Source: Bifidobacterium felsineum (GTDB lineage: Bacteria; Actinomycetota; Actinomycetes; Actinomycetales; Bifidobacteriaceae). Taken from it: DNA of 64,000 nt. Position 1 is the stretch's first letter, and each line of letters starts with the position of its first letter. The notes under the pieces were generated by a model, which was not told the origin of the DNA, made no database searches, and worked only from the letters and a program-made list of their open reading frames with translations. The stretch is taken from the NCBI RefSeq assembly GCF_002802915.1, contig NZ_PEBJ01000002.1:411174-475173 (forward strand), read 5' to 3'. The position numbers and the translations under genes were made by a program. Shown one piece after another: positions 53,447 to 62,238 of the stretch.

Positions 53447-56067
53447 ACGCGCAACATCAGACGTTTGACACCGGCGGAGCCGAAGTCCACGGTAATCACC
53501 GACTTGATGCCCTTATCCTGAATATCCAGGACCGTGCCGAGACCGAACTTATCGTGTACGACCTTGTCTCCGATGGCGAAATCTGCGGCGTTCAAACCGT
53601 TGTCTTTCTTGACTGCGGCAGCAGAGGTTTTCGGCGTGGTGTGGCGGGTCGTCACCTTGCCGCCTCGCGTATGCCCATAGGAGTCAGAAGAACCGGAACG
53701 GGAACCGTACGAGGAGCCCGAGCCGCGCGAACCATACGAACCAGAGCCATACGACGAACGTGAACCATAGGACCTAGAACCATAGGATGATGAATCGGAA
53801 CCGTACGAGGACCCATATGACGAACCATAACGGGGTCGAGAGCCGTATGAGGAGCTGGAGCAGCGACCACCGAAAGTGGACGAACCGCCGAATGTGGTAC
53901 CCCCGAAATCGTCGTCATCCCAGCCTCCGAAATCATCGGAGAATCCATCGCCATCGGATTGCCAGCTCGAACGCATGCGTTCCACGCCGGCCTCCTTGCG
54001 CTTCCAGTCGATGAGTTCCGCGGGAATCTCGTCGAGGAACTGGCTTGGCATCATATCCGCAGCCTGACCCCACTGGGAGCGCACCGCCGCACGAGTCACA
54101 TACAGGCGTCGCTTGGCTCGGGTGATGCCCACGTAGGCCAATCGACGCTCCTCCTGCAGCTCGGTGGTGTCTTCCATCGAACGCGAATGCGGGAAGGTTC
54201 CCTGCTCCATACCGGTCAGGAATACCACCGGATATTCCAGACCCTTTGCGGTGTGCAAGGTCATCAATGTCACCTTGCCGGAGTCCTCGGCTTCGCTGGG
54301 CAGCTGATCGGAATCGGCCACCAAAGCCGTGGTCTCCAGGAAAGCGGACAATGTGGCATCCGGCGTGTTCTGTTCGAATTCGGCCGCGGTGGACTGCAGC
54401 TGTGAGAGGTTCTCTAAGCGGGAAGCGTCCTGCGGGTCGACGGATTTTTCCAATTCCGCCCTCAAGCCTGATTTCTCCAATACTTCGGCCACGACTTCGC
54501 TTGGTTTGCTGTCATGCGCACGAGTGAACTGTGAAAGCGATCCCATGAGTTCGCGGAACGCTTTGAGTTGGTTGGCCGTACGGGTCGGAATGTTCTGGAT
54601 TTCACCCAGATGCATCAATGCATAGAAGAAGCTGGTGCCATGTTCACGTGCATAGGCGAGCAGAATCCCTTCGGCGCGATCGCCGAGACCGCGCTTCGGC
54701 ACATTGAGGATTCGGCGCAGGTTCACGTCGTCATCCGGATTCACCAGTGCCTGCAAGTAGGCCAGGGCATCCTTGATTTCGCGGCGCTCATAGAATTTGG
54801 TGCCGCCGACCAACTGGTATGGCAGTCCCCCATTGATGAGCGCCTCTTCGAGCGAGCGGGATTGTGCGTTGGCGCGGTACATGATGGCCATATCCGAGTA
54901 GGCGATGGATTCCTCGGCATGCAGTCGTGCAATCTCACCGGCCACCCATTGTGCCTCCTGCTGGGCGTTATCCGCAGCGTAGCCAACAATCGGCTCGCCC
55001 TTACCAAGCGCGGTCCACAACTTCTTGGGCTTGCGGCCTTCGTTATTGCTGATCACCGCGTTGGCGGCGTCCAGAATGGTTTGCGTGGAACGGTAGTTCT
55101 GCTCCAGCATGATGGTCTTGGCATTCGGGAAGTCCTGTTCGAAATCCTGGATATTGCGGATATCCGCGCCACGGAATGCGTAAATGGACTGATCGGAATC
55201 GCCCACAACGGTGATCCAGGCCGGACCGGTTTTTCCGGCATTGGGAGCTCCCGGTACGCTGTGTTCGCCGGTATCGACGCCGGCTAGTTCGCGAACCAGT
55301 ACATACTGGGCGTGATTGGTGTCCTGATACTCGTCGACCAGAATATAGCGGAATCGGTGATGGTAATACTCGGCTACCTGCGGGTCGGAGCGAAGCAGTT
55401 CCACAGTCCTGCCGATCAGGTCATCGAAGTCCACGGCGTTGGCGAGTGCCAGACGGTGTTCATATTCGGCGTAAATTACCGCGTAGATGGCTTCGAGATC
55501 ATCCACCGTACCGAATTGGTAGCCACGTTGGCCGGGAGTGAAGTCCGGGGCATGCAGGGCCAGGTATTCCTTCCAACCGGTGAGGTTGTTTTTGAGGTCG
55601 GAGATATGGCCGAGAATCGAACGCGGCGTATAACGTTTGATATCCAAGTTGAATTCGGTGGCGATGATTTTGACGAGTCGTTCGGAGTCGGCGGAATCAT
55701 AGATGGAGAAACCGGATTTCAGCCCGATGGATTTGCCATCACGCCTCAGAATGCGCACACAGGCGGAATGGAAGGTGGAGACCCACATGCGCTGCGCCAC
55801 CGGCCCTATGAGAGAGCCCAAACGTTCACGCATTTCAGCGGCAGCCTTGTTGGTGAAGGTGATAGCGAGCACCTGGCTGGGCCACGCGCCGAACTGGCTA
55901 AGAATCCATGCGATGCGACGAGTCAGCACTCGGGTTTTGCCCGAGCCTGCACCTGCGCCGATCAGCAGTGCCTGCCCGCGATACTGCACGGCCTCGGACT
56001 GTTGAGGATTCAGGTCACCTACCAGCTCCTGGGCGCTGCGTGCAATGACTTCCGGCTCATCGAACAT
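53425..56067 (-). CDS. pcrA: ATP-dependent DNA helicase PcrA/UvrD
   Basis: The 880-residue superfamily I helicase has Q motif LNPQQSEAV, Walker A GAGAGSGKTRVL, motif II VDEYQDTN, GDSDQSIYAFRGAD, LEQNYRST, TLHTAKGLEYPVVFL and VGITRAKRRL. Start ATG 56067 has GGGGAG six bases ahead. After the core come about 90 residues of Tyr-Gly-Ser repeats (SYGS, RYGSSYGSSYGSD, region DNA about 53670-53900), then a short C-terminal domain (FAIGDKVVHDKFGLGTVLDI...DFGSAGVKRLMLRVAPIEKL) of the Tudor-like type that binds RNA polymerase in other PcrA proteins. Confidence 0.95.
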   Translation of the reverse strand: MFDEPEVIARSAQELVGDLNPQQSEAVQYRGQALLIGAGAGSGKTRVLTRRIAWILSQFGAWPSQVLAITFTNKAAAEMRERLGSLIGPVAQRMWVSTFHSACVRILRRDGKSIGLKSGFSIYDSADSERLVKIIATEFNLDIKRYTPRSILGHISDLKNNLTGWKEYLALHAPDFTPGQRGYQFGTVDDLEAIYAVIYAEYEHRLALANAVDFDDLIGRTVELLRSDPQVAEYYHHRFRYILVDEYQDTNHAQYVLVRELAGVDTGEHSVPGAPNAGKTGPAWITVVGDSDQSIYAFRGADIRNIQDFEQDFPNAKTIMLEQNYRSTQTILDAANAVISNNEGRKPKKLWTALGKGEPIVGYAADNAQQEAQWVAGEIARLHAEESIAYSDMAIMYRANAQSRSLEEALINGGLPYQLVGGTKFYERREIKDALAYLQALVNPDDDVNLRRILNVPKRGLGDRAEGILLAYAREHGTSFFYALMHLGEIQNIPTRTANQLKAFRELMGSLSQFTRAHDSKPSEVVAEVLEKSGLRAELEKSVDPQDASRLENLSQLQSTAAEFEQNTPDATLSAFLETTALVADSDQLPSEAEDSGKVTLMTLHTAKGLEYPVVFLTGMEQGTFPHSRSMEDTTELQEERRLAYVGITRAKRRLYVTRAAVRSQWGQAADMMPSQFLDEIPAELIDWKRKEAGVERMRSSWQSDGDGFSDDFGGWDDDDFGGTTFGGSSTFGGRCSSSSYGSRPRYGSSYGSSYGSDSSSYGSRSYGSRSSYGSGSYGSRGSGSSYGSRSGSSDSYGHTRGGKVTTRHTTPKTSAAAVKKDNGLNAADFAIGDKVVHDKFGLGTVLDIQDKGIKSVITVDFGSAGVKRLMLRVAPIEKL

Positions 56068-56186
56068 GATGCTCTCCCCTTGACAACCTACCGTGACATA
56101 CGCGCGCGGATGACCGCATCCCCAAATCGCGCGACATTCATATCTACCATATGCGCCGGTCAGCGTAAGCTGGTTTGCCATATCCC

Positions 56187-56207
56187 ATAGCTGTTATCGT
56201 CAGCTAT
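56187..56207. promoter_or_regulatory. Inverted repeat upstream of xpt
   Basis: CATAGCTG and CAGCTATG (56186-56193 and 56201-56208) flank a 7-bp spacer, 27 bp before the xpt start codon. It could be an operator for the xpt-pbuX pair. I see no purine riboswitch fold. Confidence 0.4.
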
Positions 56208-56234
56208 GCCAATTTGATGTCAAGGAGGTATCCA

Positions 56235-56816
56235 GTGCAGGAACTTGAGGAACGAATCCAAGCCGAAGGCACCGTCAAGGCCGGCGATGTACTGAAGGTG
56301 GACGCATTCCTGAATCACCAATGCGATGTGCGTCTGTTCGACCATATGGGCGAGGCTTGGGCAAAGCACTTCGCAGGTAAGACCATCACCAAGATCCTGA
56401 CCATCGAGGCCTCCGGCATCGGCATCGCCTGCTGTGCGGCCCGTCATTTCAACGATGCACCAGTGGTGTTCGCCAAGAAGGCACAGTCCATTAATTTGGA
56501 CGGCGACCAGTACACCACTACCGTCTACTCCTTCACCAAACAGAAGGAGTTCCCGGTCATCGTGTCCAAGAAGTATTTGAACCCGGGCGACCATGTGCTG
56601 CTCATCGACGACTTCCTGGCCAACGGCAAGGCACTGCGTGGCCTGATCGAGCTGTGCGAAGAAGCTGGCGCCACGGTTGAGGGCATTGGCATTGCCGTGG
56701 AGAAAGGCTTCCAAGGTGGCGGCGACCGTCTTCGCGAAGAGGGCTACGATGTGGATTCCCTGGCCATCGTGGAGTCGATGGATCCGGAAACCGGCAAGAT
56801 CGAGTTCCGCCACTGA
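56235..56816 (+). CDS. xpt: Xanthine phosphoribosyltransferase
   Basis: Xpt converts xanthine and PRPP to XMP for purine salvage. The 193-residue protein starts [29 protein letters not shown] and has the PRPP loop [14 protein letters not shown] and [13 protein letters not shown] of the family. GTG 56235 is the start, with AAGGAGG six bases ahead; upstream in-frame codons have no such site. It forms an operon with the permease gene that follows by 36 bp. Confidence 0.95.
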   Translation: MQELEERIQAEGTVKAGDVLKVDAFLNHQCDVRLFDHMGEAWAKHFAGKTITKILTIEASGIGIACCAARHFNDAPVVFAKKAQSINLDGDQYTTTVYSFTKQKEFPVIVSKKYLNPGDHVLLIDDFLANGKALRGLIELCEEAGATVEGIGIAVEKGFQGGGDRLREEGYDVDSLAIVESMDPETGKIEFRH

Positions 56817-56852
56817 AAGTTCGGAGCAAGAGGGAAGAGAAGAAAAGAGAAC

Positions 56853-58214
56853 ATGAGAGACGAGAAGAATACCTCCAAATCATCCAACGTCTCATTTGAG
56901 GCATTGAGCTCGTTGGATGCACCTGTTTCCTTCTGGAAGGGCATTCCCTTTGGCCTGCAGCATGTGATGGCTATGTTCGTGGCGAATCTGGCTCCGATTT
57001 TCATTGTGGCTTCCGCCGCGAAGATGACGCCGGCACAGTCCGCTGCGGTGATTCAGGCCGGTCTGCTGGTGGCTGGTCTTGGCACTTGCCTGCAGCTGTA
57101 TGGCGCTTGGCGCATCGGTTCTCGCCTGCCGATGGTCACGGGTATTTCCTTCACTTATGTGGCCGCGGCCGTGGCGATTTGTGCGGACAAGGGCTATGGT
57201 GCGGTTGTCGGCGCCGTGTTGGTTGGCGGTCTGCTGGAGCTGGTGCTTGGTCTTACCGCCAAGTATTGGCGCCGATTCGTTCCGCCGATCGTCTCGGCCA
57301 TCGTGGTCACTTCCATCGGTTTCTCACTGTTGAATGTCGGCGCGACTTCGTTTGGCGGCGGTTCGGGAGCCAAGGACTTCGGTTCCTGGCAGAATCTGAC
57401 ACTCGGCCTAATCTCCCTGGTGGCCTGCCTTGCTTTCCAGCTGTTGATGAAAGGCACCGCCAAGCAACTGTCCGTACTGTTCGGTCTGGTTGTGGGCTAT
57501 GTGGTGGCCATCTGCATGGGTAAGGTTGATTTCTCTGGATTCCAGGATCTCGCTATCGTCTCCGTGCCGCAATTGATGCCGTTCAAGCCTGAGTTCGACT
57601 GGGGCGCCATCATCTCCATTGGATTGCTCTATGTGGTCTCTTCGGTTGAGGTGCTGGGCGATACCGCCGCTCTGACCAAGGTGGGTCTGAACCGTACTCC
57701 GACCGAACGCGAAACCGCCGGCGCCATCGCCGGCGATGGTCTGATCTCCTCGGTTTCCGGCCTGTTCGGCTGCCTGCCGCTGACCTCCTTCGCTCAGAAC
57801 ATCGGTCTGGTGGCCATGACCAAAGTGGTTAACCGCAAGGTGATTCTCTCCGGCGGTCTGATCCTGATTCTGGCGAGCTTCGTGCCGGCCATCGCCGAAG
57901 TGTTCAATTCGCTGCCTCAGGCGGTGCTTGGCGGCTGCACAATCATGATGTTCGGCAACATCATCCTCTCTGGCTTCCAGATGATCGCCGAGGCCGGTTT
58001 CTCGCAGCGCAACATTACCATTGCCGCGCTTTCGCTGACCATCGGCATCGGTTTCACGCAGGTGAGCGATATCTTCGTGAACTTCCCATCCCTGTTCCAG
58101 CAGATCTTCGCTTCCAACTGCATCGCCGTGGCATTCGTGGTGGCCGTGATCCTCAACGCCGTACTGCCCAGTGAGGAGCATTTCCTGAGCGCGCCAGCAG
58201 CGAAGGAAGAGTAG
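56853..58214 (+). CDS. pbuX: Uracil-xanthine permease family protein (NCS2), xanthine uptake
   Basis: The 453-residue protein has about 12-14 membrane segments and the NCS2 signatures QHVMAMFVANLAPIF, SVEVLGDTAALTKVGLN (core Glu/Asp site), GLISSVSGLFGCLPLTSFAQNIGLV and FGNIILSGFQM. Pairing with xpt argues for xanthine as substrate rather than uracil or urate. The DNA around the stop codon is duplicated in tandem (37-bp period). A good terminator follows. Confidence 0.93.
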   Translation: MRDEKNTSKSSNVSFEALSSLDAPVSFWKGIPFGLQHVMAMFVANLAPIFIVASAAKMTPAQSAAVIQAGLLVAGLGTCLQLYGAWRIGSRLPMVTGISFTYVAAAVAICADKGYGAVVGAVLVGGLLELVLGLTAKYWRRFVPPIVSAIVVTSIGFSLLNVGATSFGGGSGAKDFGSWQNLTLGLISLVACLAFQLLMKGTAKQLSVLFGLVVGYVVAICMGKVDFSGFQDLAIVSVPQLMPFKPEFDWGAIISIGLLYVVSSVEVLGDTAALTKVGLNRTPTERETAGAIAGDGLISSVSGLFGCLPLTSFAQNIGLVAMTKVVNRKVILSGGLILILASFVPAIAEVFNSLPQAVLGGCTIMMFGNIILSGFQMIAEAGFSQRNITIAALSLTIGIGFTQVSDIFVNFPSLFQQIFASNCIAVAFVVAVILNAVLPSEEHFLSAPAAKEE

Positions 58215-58258
58215 GCACAGTCTGAGCGCGCCAGCAGCGAAGGAAGCATAAGCACAGC
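58185..58258 (+). repeat. 37-bp tandem duplication spanning the pbuX stop
   Basis: CTGAGCGCGCCAGCAGCG begins at 58185 and again at 58222; the first 25 bases are identical and the rest (to AGCACAGT/CCT) nearly so. The period of 37 is not a multiple of three. The first copy ends past the TAG, so only the 3' UTR is affected. Confidence 0.82.
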
Positions 58259-58269
58259 CTGAACTCTCG

Positions 58270-58304
58270 AAATCCTCTTAGCCTCATCAGCTAAGAGGAT
58301 TTTT
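58270..58304 (+). terminator. Terminator of xpt-pbuX
   Basis: AAATCCTCTTAGC and GCTAAGAGGATTT form a perfect 13-bp stem followed by TTCAT. Confidence 0.9.
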
Positions 58305-58320
58305 CATATCGCTTTCCAGC

Positions 58321-58348
58321 TTGGACATATCGAATATCGATATACAAT
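58321..58348 (+). promoter_or_regulatory. Promoter with palindromic spacer before DUF2975/Xre genes
   Basis: TTGGAC and TACAAT are separated by 16 bp. The spacer contains the palindrome ATATCGATAT (58334-58343) preceded by a related half TATCG, so a repressor bound there would block polymerase. The downstream Xre protein is the obvious candidate. Confidence 0.6.
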
Positions 58349-58380
58349 GATTGTGGGCGCAACACAGGAAAGGCGCATAC

Positions 58381-58893
58381 ATGAAGAAGTACATGAATCA
58401 ATGGGTATTGTACGGACTGAAGACGATAGTCGTGCTTATTTGGCTGGGATGCCTATGGGGACAGTTCATTGTTGTGCCAGTGTTCAGCGAGACGCTCGCC
58501 GGCATCTATTCCAGTCAAGCTCCACTTCATTGGCTCTACCTCATACTGGGCGAACTGTTCCTCGCTTGCGTTGAAATCGCGTTCATCGGCGTTTGGCGCC
58601 TGTTCTCACTTTCCGGTTCAGGCACCATGTTCACCGCCAAGGCGTTTCCTCACGTAGATCTGATTATCGGCTGCGCTTCAGCAGGCACTGCGTTGACTGC
58701 TATCATCCTGGTCACGTTTGCAGTCAGCGCTTGGAATGATGCGACCATGCAGGGCATGGATTGCTTCAGCATCGCGGCAATACTCGGTGCGACTCTTGTG
58801 GCTGAAATCGGATTCATCCTGCTGATGATTGTGATGAAGGGGCTCCTTCGTGCTGCCACTGACCAGTCCGATGAACTGGAGCAGGTGATCTGA
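58381..58893 (+). CDS. DUF2975 family membrane protein
   Basis: The 170-residue protein has four predicted membrane segments (LKTIVVLIWLGCLWGQFIVV, LYLILGELFLACVEIAFIGV, LIIGCASAGTALTAIILVTFAV, ILGATLVAEIGFILLMIVM) and matches the DUF2975 form; function is unknown. The ATG 58381 has GGAAAGG seven bases ahead. Its TGA is one base before the ATG of an Xre regulator; DUF2975/Xre pairs of this kind are widespread, and the membrane protein may act as sensor or target of the regulator (inference). Confidence 0.85.
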   Translation: MKKYMNQWVLYGLKTIVVLIWLGCLWGQFIVVPVFSETLAGIYSSQAPLHWLYLILGELFLACVEIAFIGVWRLFSLSGSGTMFTAKAFPHVDLIIGCASAGTALTAIILVTFAVSAWNDATMQGMDCFSIAAILGATLVAEIGFILLMIVMKGLLRAATDQSDELEQVI

Positions 58894-58894
58894 C

Positions 58895-59104
58895 ATGACT
58901 ATTCGCATCAACTTGGATGTGATGATGGCCAAACGCAAAATCGGCGTGGGTGAATTGGCCGAACGAATCGGCATCACACCGGCCAACGTATCGATTCTGA
59001 AGAACGGGCGCGCCAAGGCGGTACGTTTCACCACCCTCGATGCTATCTGTCAAGCCCTTGACTGCCAGCCTGGCGATATCCTCGAATACACCCCGGATGA
59101 GTGA
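58895..59104 (+). CDS. Xre family helix-turn-helix regulator (YozG-like)
   Basis: The 69-residue protein is little more than one HTH domain (MMAKRKIGVGELAERIGITPANVSILKNGRAKAVRFTTLDAICQALDCQPGDILEY), matching the YozG/Cro-like regulators paired with DUF2975. It lies one base after the membrane gene and may bind the palindrome in their shared promoter. Confidence 0.9.
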   Translation: MTIRINLDVMMAKRKIGVGELAERIGITPANVSILKNGRAKAVRFTTLDAICQALDCQPGDILEYTPDE

Positions 59105-59205
59105 CCGTCACATCATGACCGTACGCAAAATCATACTTCAGTCGTATTGTCCTCACATGCTCAGGCATGGAGTATAGAAAAGGCGGCACAACGAACGGAG
59201 GGGCT

Positions 59206-60135
59206 ATGGGACGACGGCACAACCGATATGGTACACATCGTCCCGTCACACTCACGGCGTGGATCATAATACCGATAGCCGTGTTTGCTGTCATCGTTCT
59301 AGTGGGCGTTATGCTACTCCCGCGACTGTTCGCGCCAAAGCAATATGTGCGTTCGGCCGACGACGCCTACTGCGCCGCCATATCCTCCGCTGGCACACAA
59401 CACACACTCAGTCCCGAACAGGCCGGCAACGCCGCATTGATTGCAAACATCGCCGTCAATCGCGGGTTACCGGACCATGCGGCCACAGTGGCTATCGCCA
59501 CGGCTATGCAAGAGTCGCGGCTCACGAACCTCGACCACGGTGATCTGGATTCGCTGGGACTATTCCAGCAACGCCCCAGTCAAGGATGGGGCACGGCTGA
59601 ACAGGTGTCTGATCCGGCATACGCAACGAATATCTTCTACGACCATCTGATGCAGGTGCCGGACTGGCAGACGATTCCGGTAGAGGACGCGGCACAGGAA
59701 GTGCAACGTTCGGGATACCCGGATCTGTATGCCAATTGGGATTCGATGGCGCACGCTTGGGCGTCGGCCTTGACCGGTGAGGTGAACGCGGGTATCACAT
59801 GTGCACTTGAGCCTACGAACGGCTCCGATGCAAACGGACTCATTGCTGCGGCCACGGCGGCGCTGCCCAATGTCAGCATCACCAAAGACACCATAAATGA
59901 GGATAAGCACACGAGTACGACGGCCAGTACCGAGCTAGCTGTCGCGCTGCCGAACGGACTATCCGGCACCGGCCAACAGCGCGTATGCTGGCAGACGACT
60001 AGCTGGCTTGTTGCCCACGCCCGAGAATACGGCATCGATTCCGTAACAGCCAATGGCATGAGCTGGAACCGCACGGATGGCACCTGGACCGGCGAAGAGA
60101 CCATGCAGAGCACCATCATCGTGACGCTGGGTTGA
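59206..60135 (+). CDS. Lysozyme-like (SLT-type) secreted or anchored protein
   Basis: A membrane helix (AWIIIPIAVFAVIVLVGVMLL) follows a short basic N-terminus; the outside part has the lysozyme-like pattern VAIATAMQESRLTNLDHGDLDSLGLFQQRPSQGWG, with a possible catalytic Glu in MQESRL, then a Thr/Ser-rich linker and a second domain (QRVCWQTTSWLVAHAREYGI). It probably acts on peptidoglycan. Start ATG 59206 has CGGAGG four bases ahead. The 309-residue form is usual in actinobacteria; the substrate is unproven. Confidence 0.78.
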   Translation: MGRRHNRYGTHRPVTLTAWIIIPIAVFAVIVLVGVMLLPRLFAPKQYVRSADDAYCAAISSAGTQHTLSPEQAGNAALIANIAVNRGLPDHAATVAIATAMQESRLTNLDHGDLDSLGLFQQRPSQGWGTAEQVSDPAYATNIFYDHLMQVPDWQTIPVEDAAQEVQRSGYPDLYANWDSMAHAWASALTGEVNAGITCALEPTNGSDANGLIAAATAALPNVSITKDTINEDKHTSTTASTELAVALPNGLSGTGQQRVCWQTTSWLVAHAREYGIDSVTANGMSWNRTDGTWTGEETMQSTIIVTLG

Positions 60136-60226
60136 AAGCCTTACACTCCTCGAAAACGCTAGTCGCCCACGAATTGTAAGAACCGTCAGCTCAATAGAGC
60201 ATTATTACGCTGAGATTTATGCAGCA

Positions 60227-60538
60227 CTAGCGCAGACGCGTCTCTTTCAGCGCGGATTTGACGGCCGCCTTGGTGAGCGCGAACTGAGTATAATACGTCA
60301 CAGCAGTAAGTGCGACCATAGCCACCAAGGTGACGGCACCAGCGACCACGTCTTTCTGAGAAAGATTCTTGACCGGACACTTACCGTTCTTGCCGCACAT
60401 GCCCGGATGATGCTTGAGCGGGCAATGCGCGGACTTGGGACAGGCTTCGGCCGGATCCTCGGTCTCGGCAGCCGGGGCTGCGAAATCGGACTCATCCAGC
60501 GGTACACCGGAATCCTTGATTTCGTTGATTTCAGTCAT
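60227..60538 (-). CDS. Small Cys-rich membrane protein, unknown
   Basis: The 103-residue protein has an acidic N-terminus, a Cys/His cluster (ACPKSAHCPLKHHPGMCGK then GKCPVK, four Cys and three His), one membrane helix (DVVAGAVTLVAMVALTAVTYYT) and a basic end (KAAVKSALKETRLR). The order suggests a cytosolic metal- or redox-binding N-terminus on a single helix. AGAGGA lies five bases before the ATG. I do not recognise the family. It is divergent from an AlbA_2-type protein gene. Confidence 0.75.
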   Translation of the reverse strand: MTEINEIKDSGVPLDESDFAAPAAETEDPAEACPKSAHCPLKHHPGMCGKNGKCPVKNLSQKDVVAGAVTLVAMVALTAVTYYTQFALTKAAVKSALKETRLR

Positions 60539-60744
60539 GATATTCCTCTTACCGGTCTGGCGGAAATGCTTTCCGTACGCGAGGCGGCTTCGATGCCGTC
60601 ACATTCACTATTGTACTGTTTCGGCACTGGAATGATCGGCATATTCGGCATCGTGAATTCTCGATGAATTGCATGCATGATGCGCAGTATACGGTTCACC
60701 GAGATGCGTCGAATACGGCACAATGGTGTCAAGGAGGCGCTCCC

Positions 60745-62226
60745 ATGGTTGACGACTACACCGCAAAGATGACCGAGCTTATCGAGCTTATGCGCATGAT
60801 CGGCAACGATACGCAGCAATGCGAAGTCAAGGAATGCAAACGCCGCATCTCCTCTACGATCACTGATACGCTCTCCGCGTTCTCCAACGGTTCGGGCGGT
60901 TGGATCATTCTCGGACTTTCCGAAAAGAACGGTTTCACACCGGTTGAGGACTTCAACGCCCGCGCCATGCAGGAGGCGCTGAGCCAAGCCTGCGAGAAAA
61001 TGACTCCCGTAGTCCGCCCGGTCATCGTGACGTGCCCATTCGAGGGAGCAAATCTGGTATTCGCACGCGTCGATGAAATGCTCCCGCGCGACAAACCCTG
61101 CTTCACTACTGCGCTCGGCCCGTATGGCGGCTCATTCATTCGCACCGGCGATGGCGACCGCCGCATGACCTCCTATGAGGTGGATCGGCTCATTGAGGAG
61201 CATCTGCAGCCCACCTATGATTTGGATATCGTTCCACACGCCACTACCGATGATCTTGATCCGACGTTGGTTGCGGGGTTATTGGCTCGCGCCCGCGAGC
61301 AACACCCGCACGTGTTCGCTGGACGAGAGGCCACGCATACGTTACTTGACCTGCAAGTGCTGCGTCATGATGATTCCGACGATAGCGAAGTGGGCGGAGT
61401 CTTGAGACCTACGCTTGCTGGATTGTTAGCGTTGGGCCGGTATCCGCAGAAGTATTATCCGCGACTGTCCATTGCCATCGCGGTGTTCCCCGGCACAGAC
61501 CGGGATGAAGTATTCCGGGGCGACGAACGTCTGGTGGCCACGAAAACCATTGTGGGCCCGATTCCGGTGATGATCAATGATGCCGTGGAATCATTAATGC
61601 AATGGGTAGGCGCGAAAAAGCTTGACTATCCGCCTGTGGTGCTTCGTGAGGCCATTGCGAACGCGCTTACCCACCGTGACTACTCCCCCGACGCACGAGG
61701 TACTCAGGTTCGTATCAGCGTGTTTACGAATCGTATTGAAATCACCAATCCCGGAGGCCTGTATGGCACGGTGACCCATGATGTGCTGGCGAATCCCAAT
61801 CCGGTGACCGGAGCGCCGTTCGTCTCCACCCGCAATCAGTTTCTGTTTACGTTGTTGGAGTCCACGCCATATCCGGATGGCGGGTTTGTCAACCCGGAAG
61901 GGGGCGACGGCCTGCAACGCATAGCTGCCGCACTGCGGGAAGCCGGCATCGAGCCGGCGACCACGCAGAACGACATCAATACGTTCACCATGACCATTAC
62001 CAAGCAGCGCGCAGCGAAGAACAGCACGCCAAGCGAAATCTCCAAAGCGATTCTGACCGTGTTGGAACGGCATTCAGCCATGAGCATCAAGGAAATCATC
62101 CGCGAACTACAGCTGACGCCTTTGGCTGCCACTTCCGGTATGCGCGAGCTCATACGCGAAGGCCGGGTCGCCAAGGTGAAATTCCAAGACGATCCGACCC
62201 AGCGGTATCGGTTGAAGGGGCTGTAA
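60745..62226 (+). CDS. AlbA_2 domain ATP-binding transcriptional regulator (COG2865 type)
   Basis: The 493-residue protein has an AlbA_2/divergent AAA-4 domain (EVKECKRRISSTITDTLSAFSNGSGGWIILGLSEKNGF), a GHKL-like ATPase region (LREAIANALTHRDYSPDARGTQVRISVFTNRIEITNPGGLYG) and a C-terminal winged helix (EISKAILTVLERHSAMSIKEIIRELQLTP). Such proteins are called predicted regulators; ATP binding is likely, targets are unknown. ATG 60745 has AAGGAGG seven bases ahead; upstream in-frame codons to 60664 do not look coding. Confidence 0.87.
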   Translation: MVDDYTAKMTELIELMRMIGNDTQQCEVKECKRRISSTITDTLSAFSNGSGGWIILGLSEKNGFTPVEDFNARAMQEALSQACEKMTPVVRPVIVTCPFEGANLVFARVDEMLPRDKPCFTTALGPYGGSFIRTGDGDRRMTSYEVDRLIEEHLQPTYDLDIVPHATTDDLDPTLVAGLLARAREQHPHVFAGREATHTLLDLQVLRHDDSDDSEVGGVLRPTLAGLLALGRYPQKYYPRLSIAIAVFPGTDRDEVFRGDERLVATKTIVGPIPVMINDAVESLMQWVGAKKLDYPPVVLREAIANALTHRDYSPDARGTQVRISVFTNRIEITNPGGLYGTVTHDVLANPNPVTGAPFVSTRNQFLFTLLESTPYPDGGFVNPEGGDGLQRIAAALREAGIEPATTQNDINTFTMTITKQRAAKNSTPSEISKAILTVLERHSAMSIKEIIRELQLTPLAATSGMRELIREGRVAKVKFQDDPTQRYRLKGL

Positions 62227-62238
62227 AGACCGCGACTC

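Noticed and set aside
56070..56234. Purine riboswitch upstream of xpt
   Set aside because: The required three-way junction and conserved loops are not seen; the inverted repeat fits an operator better.
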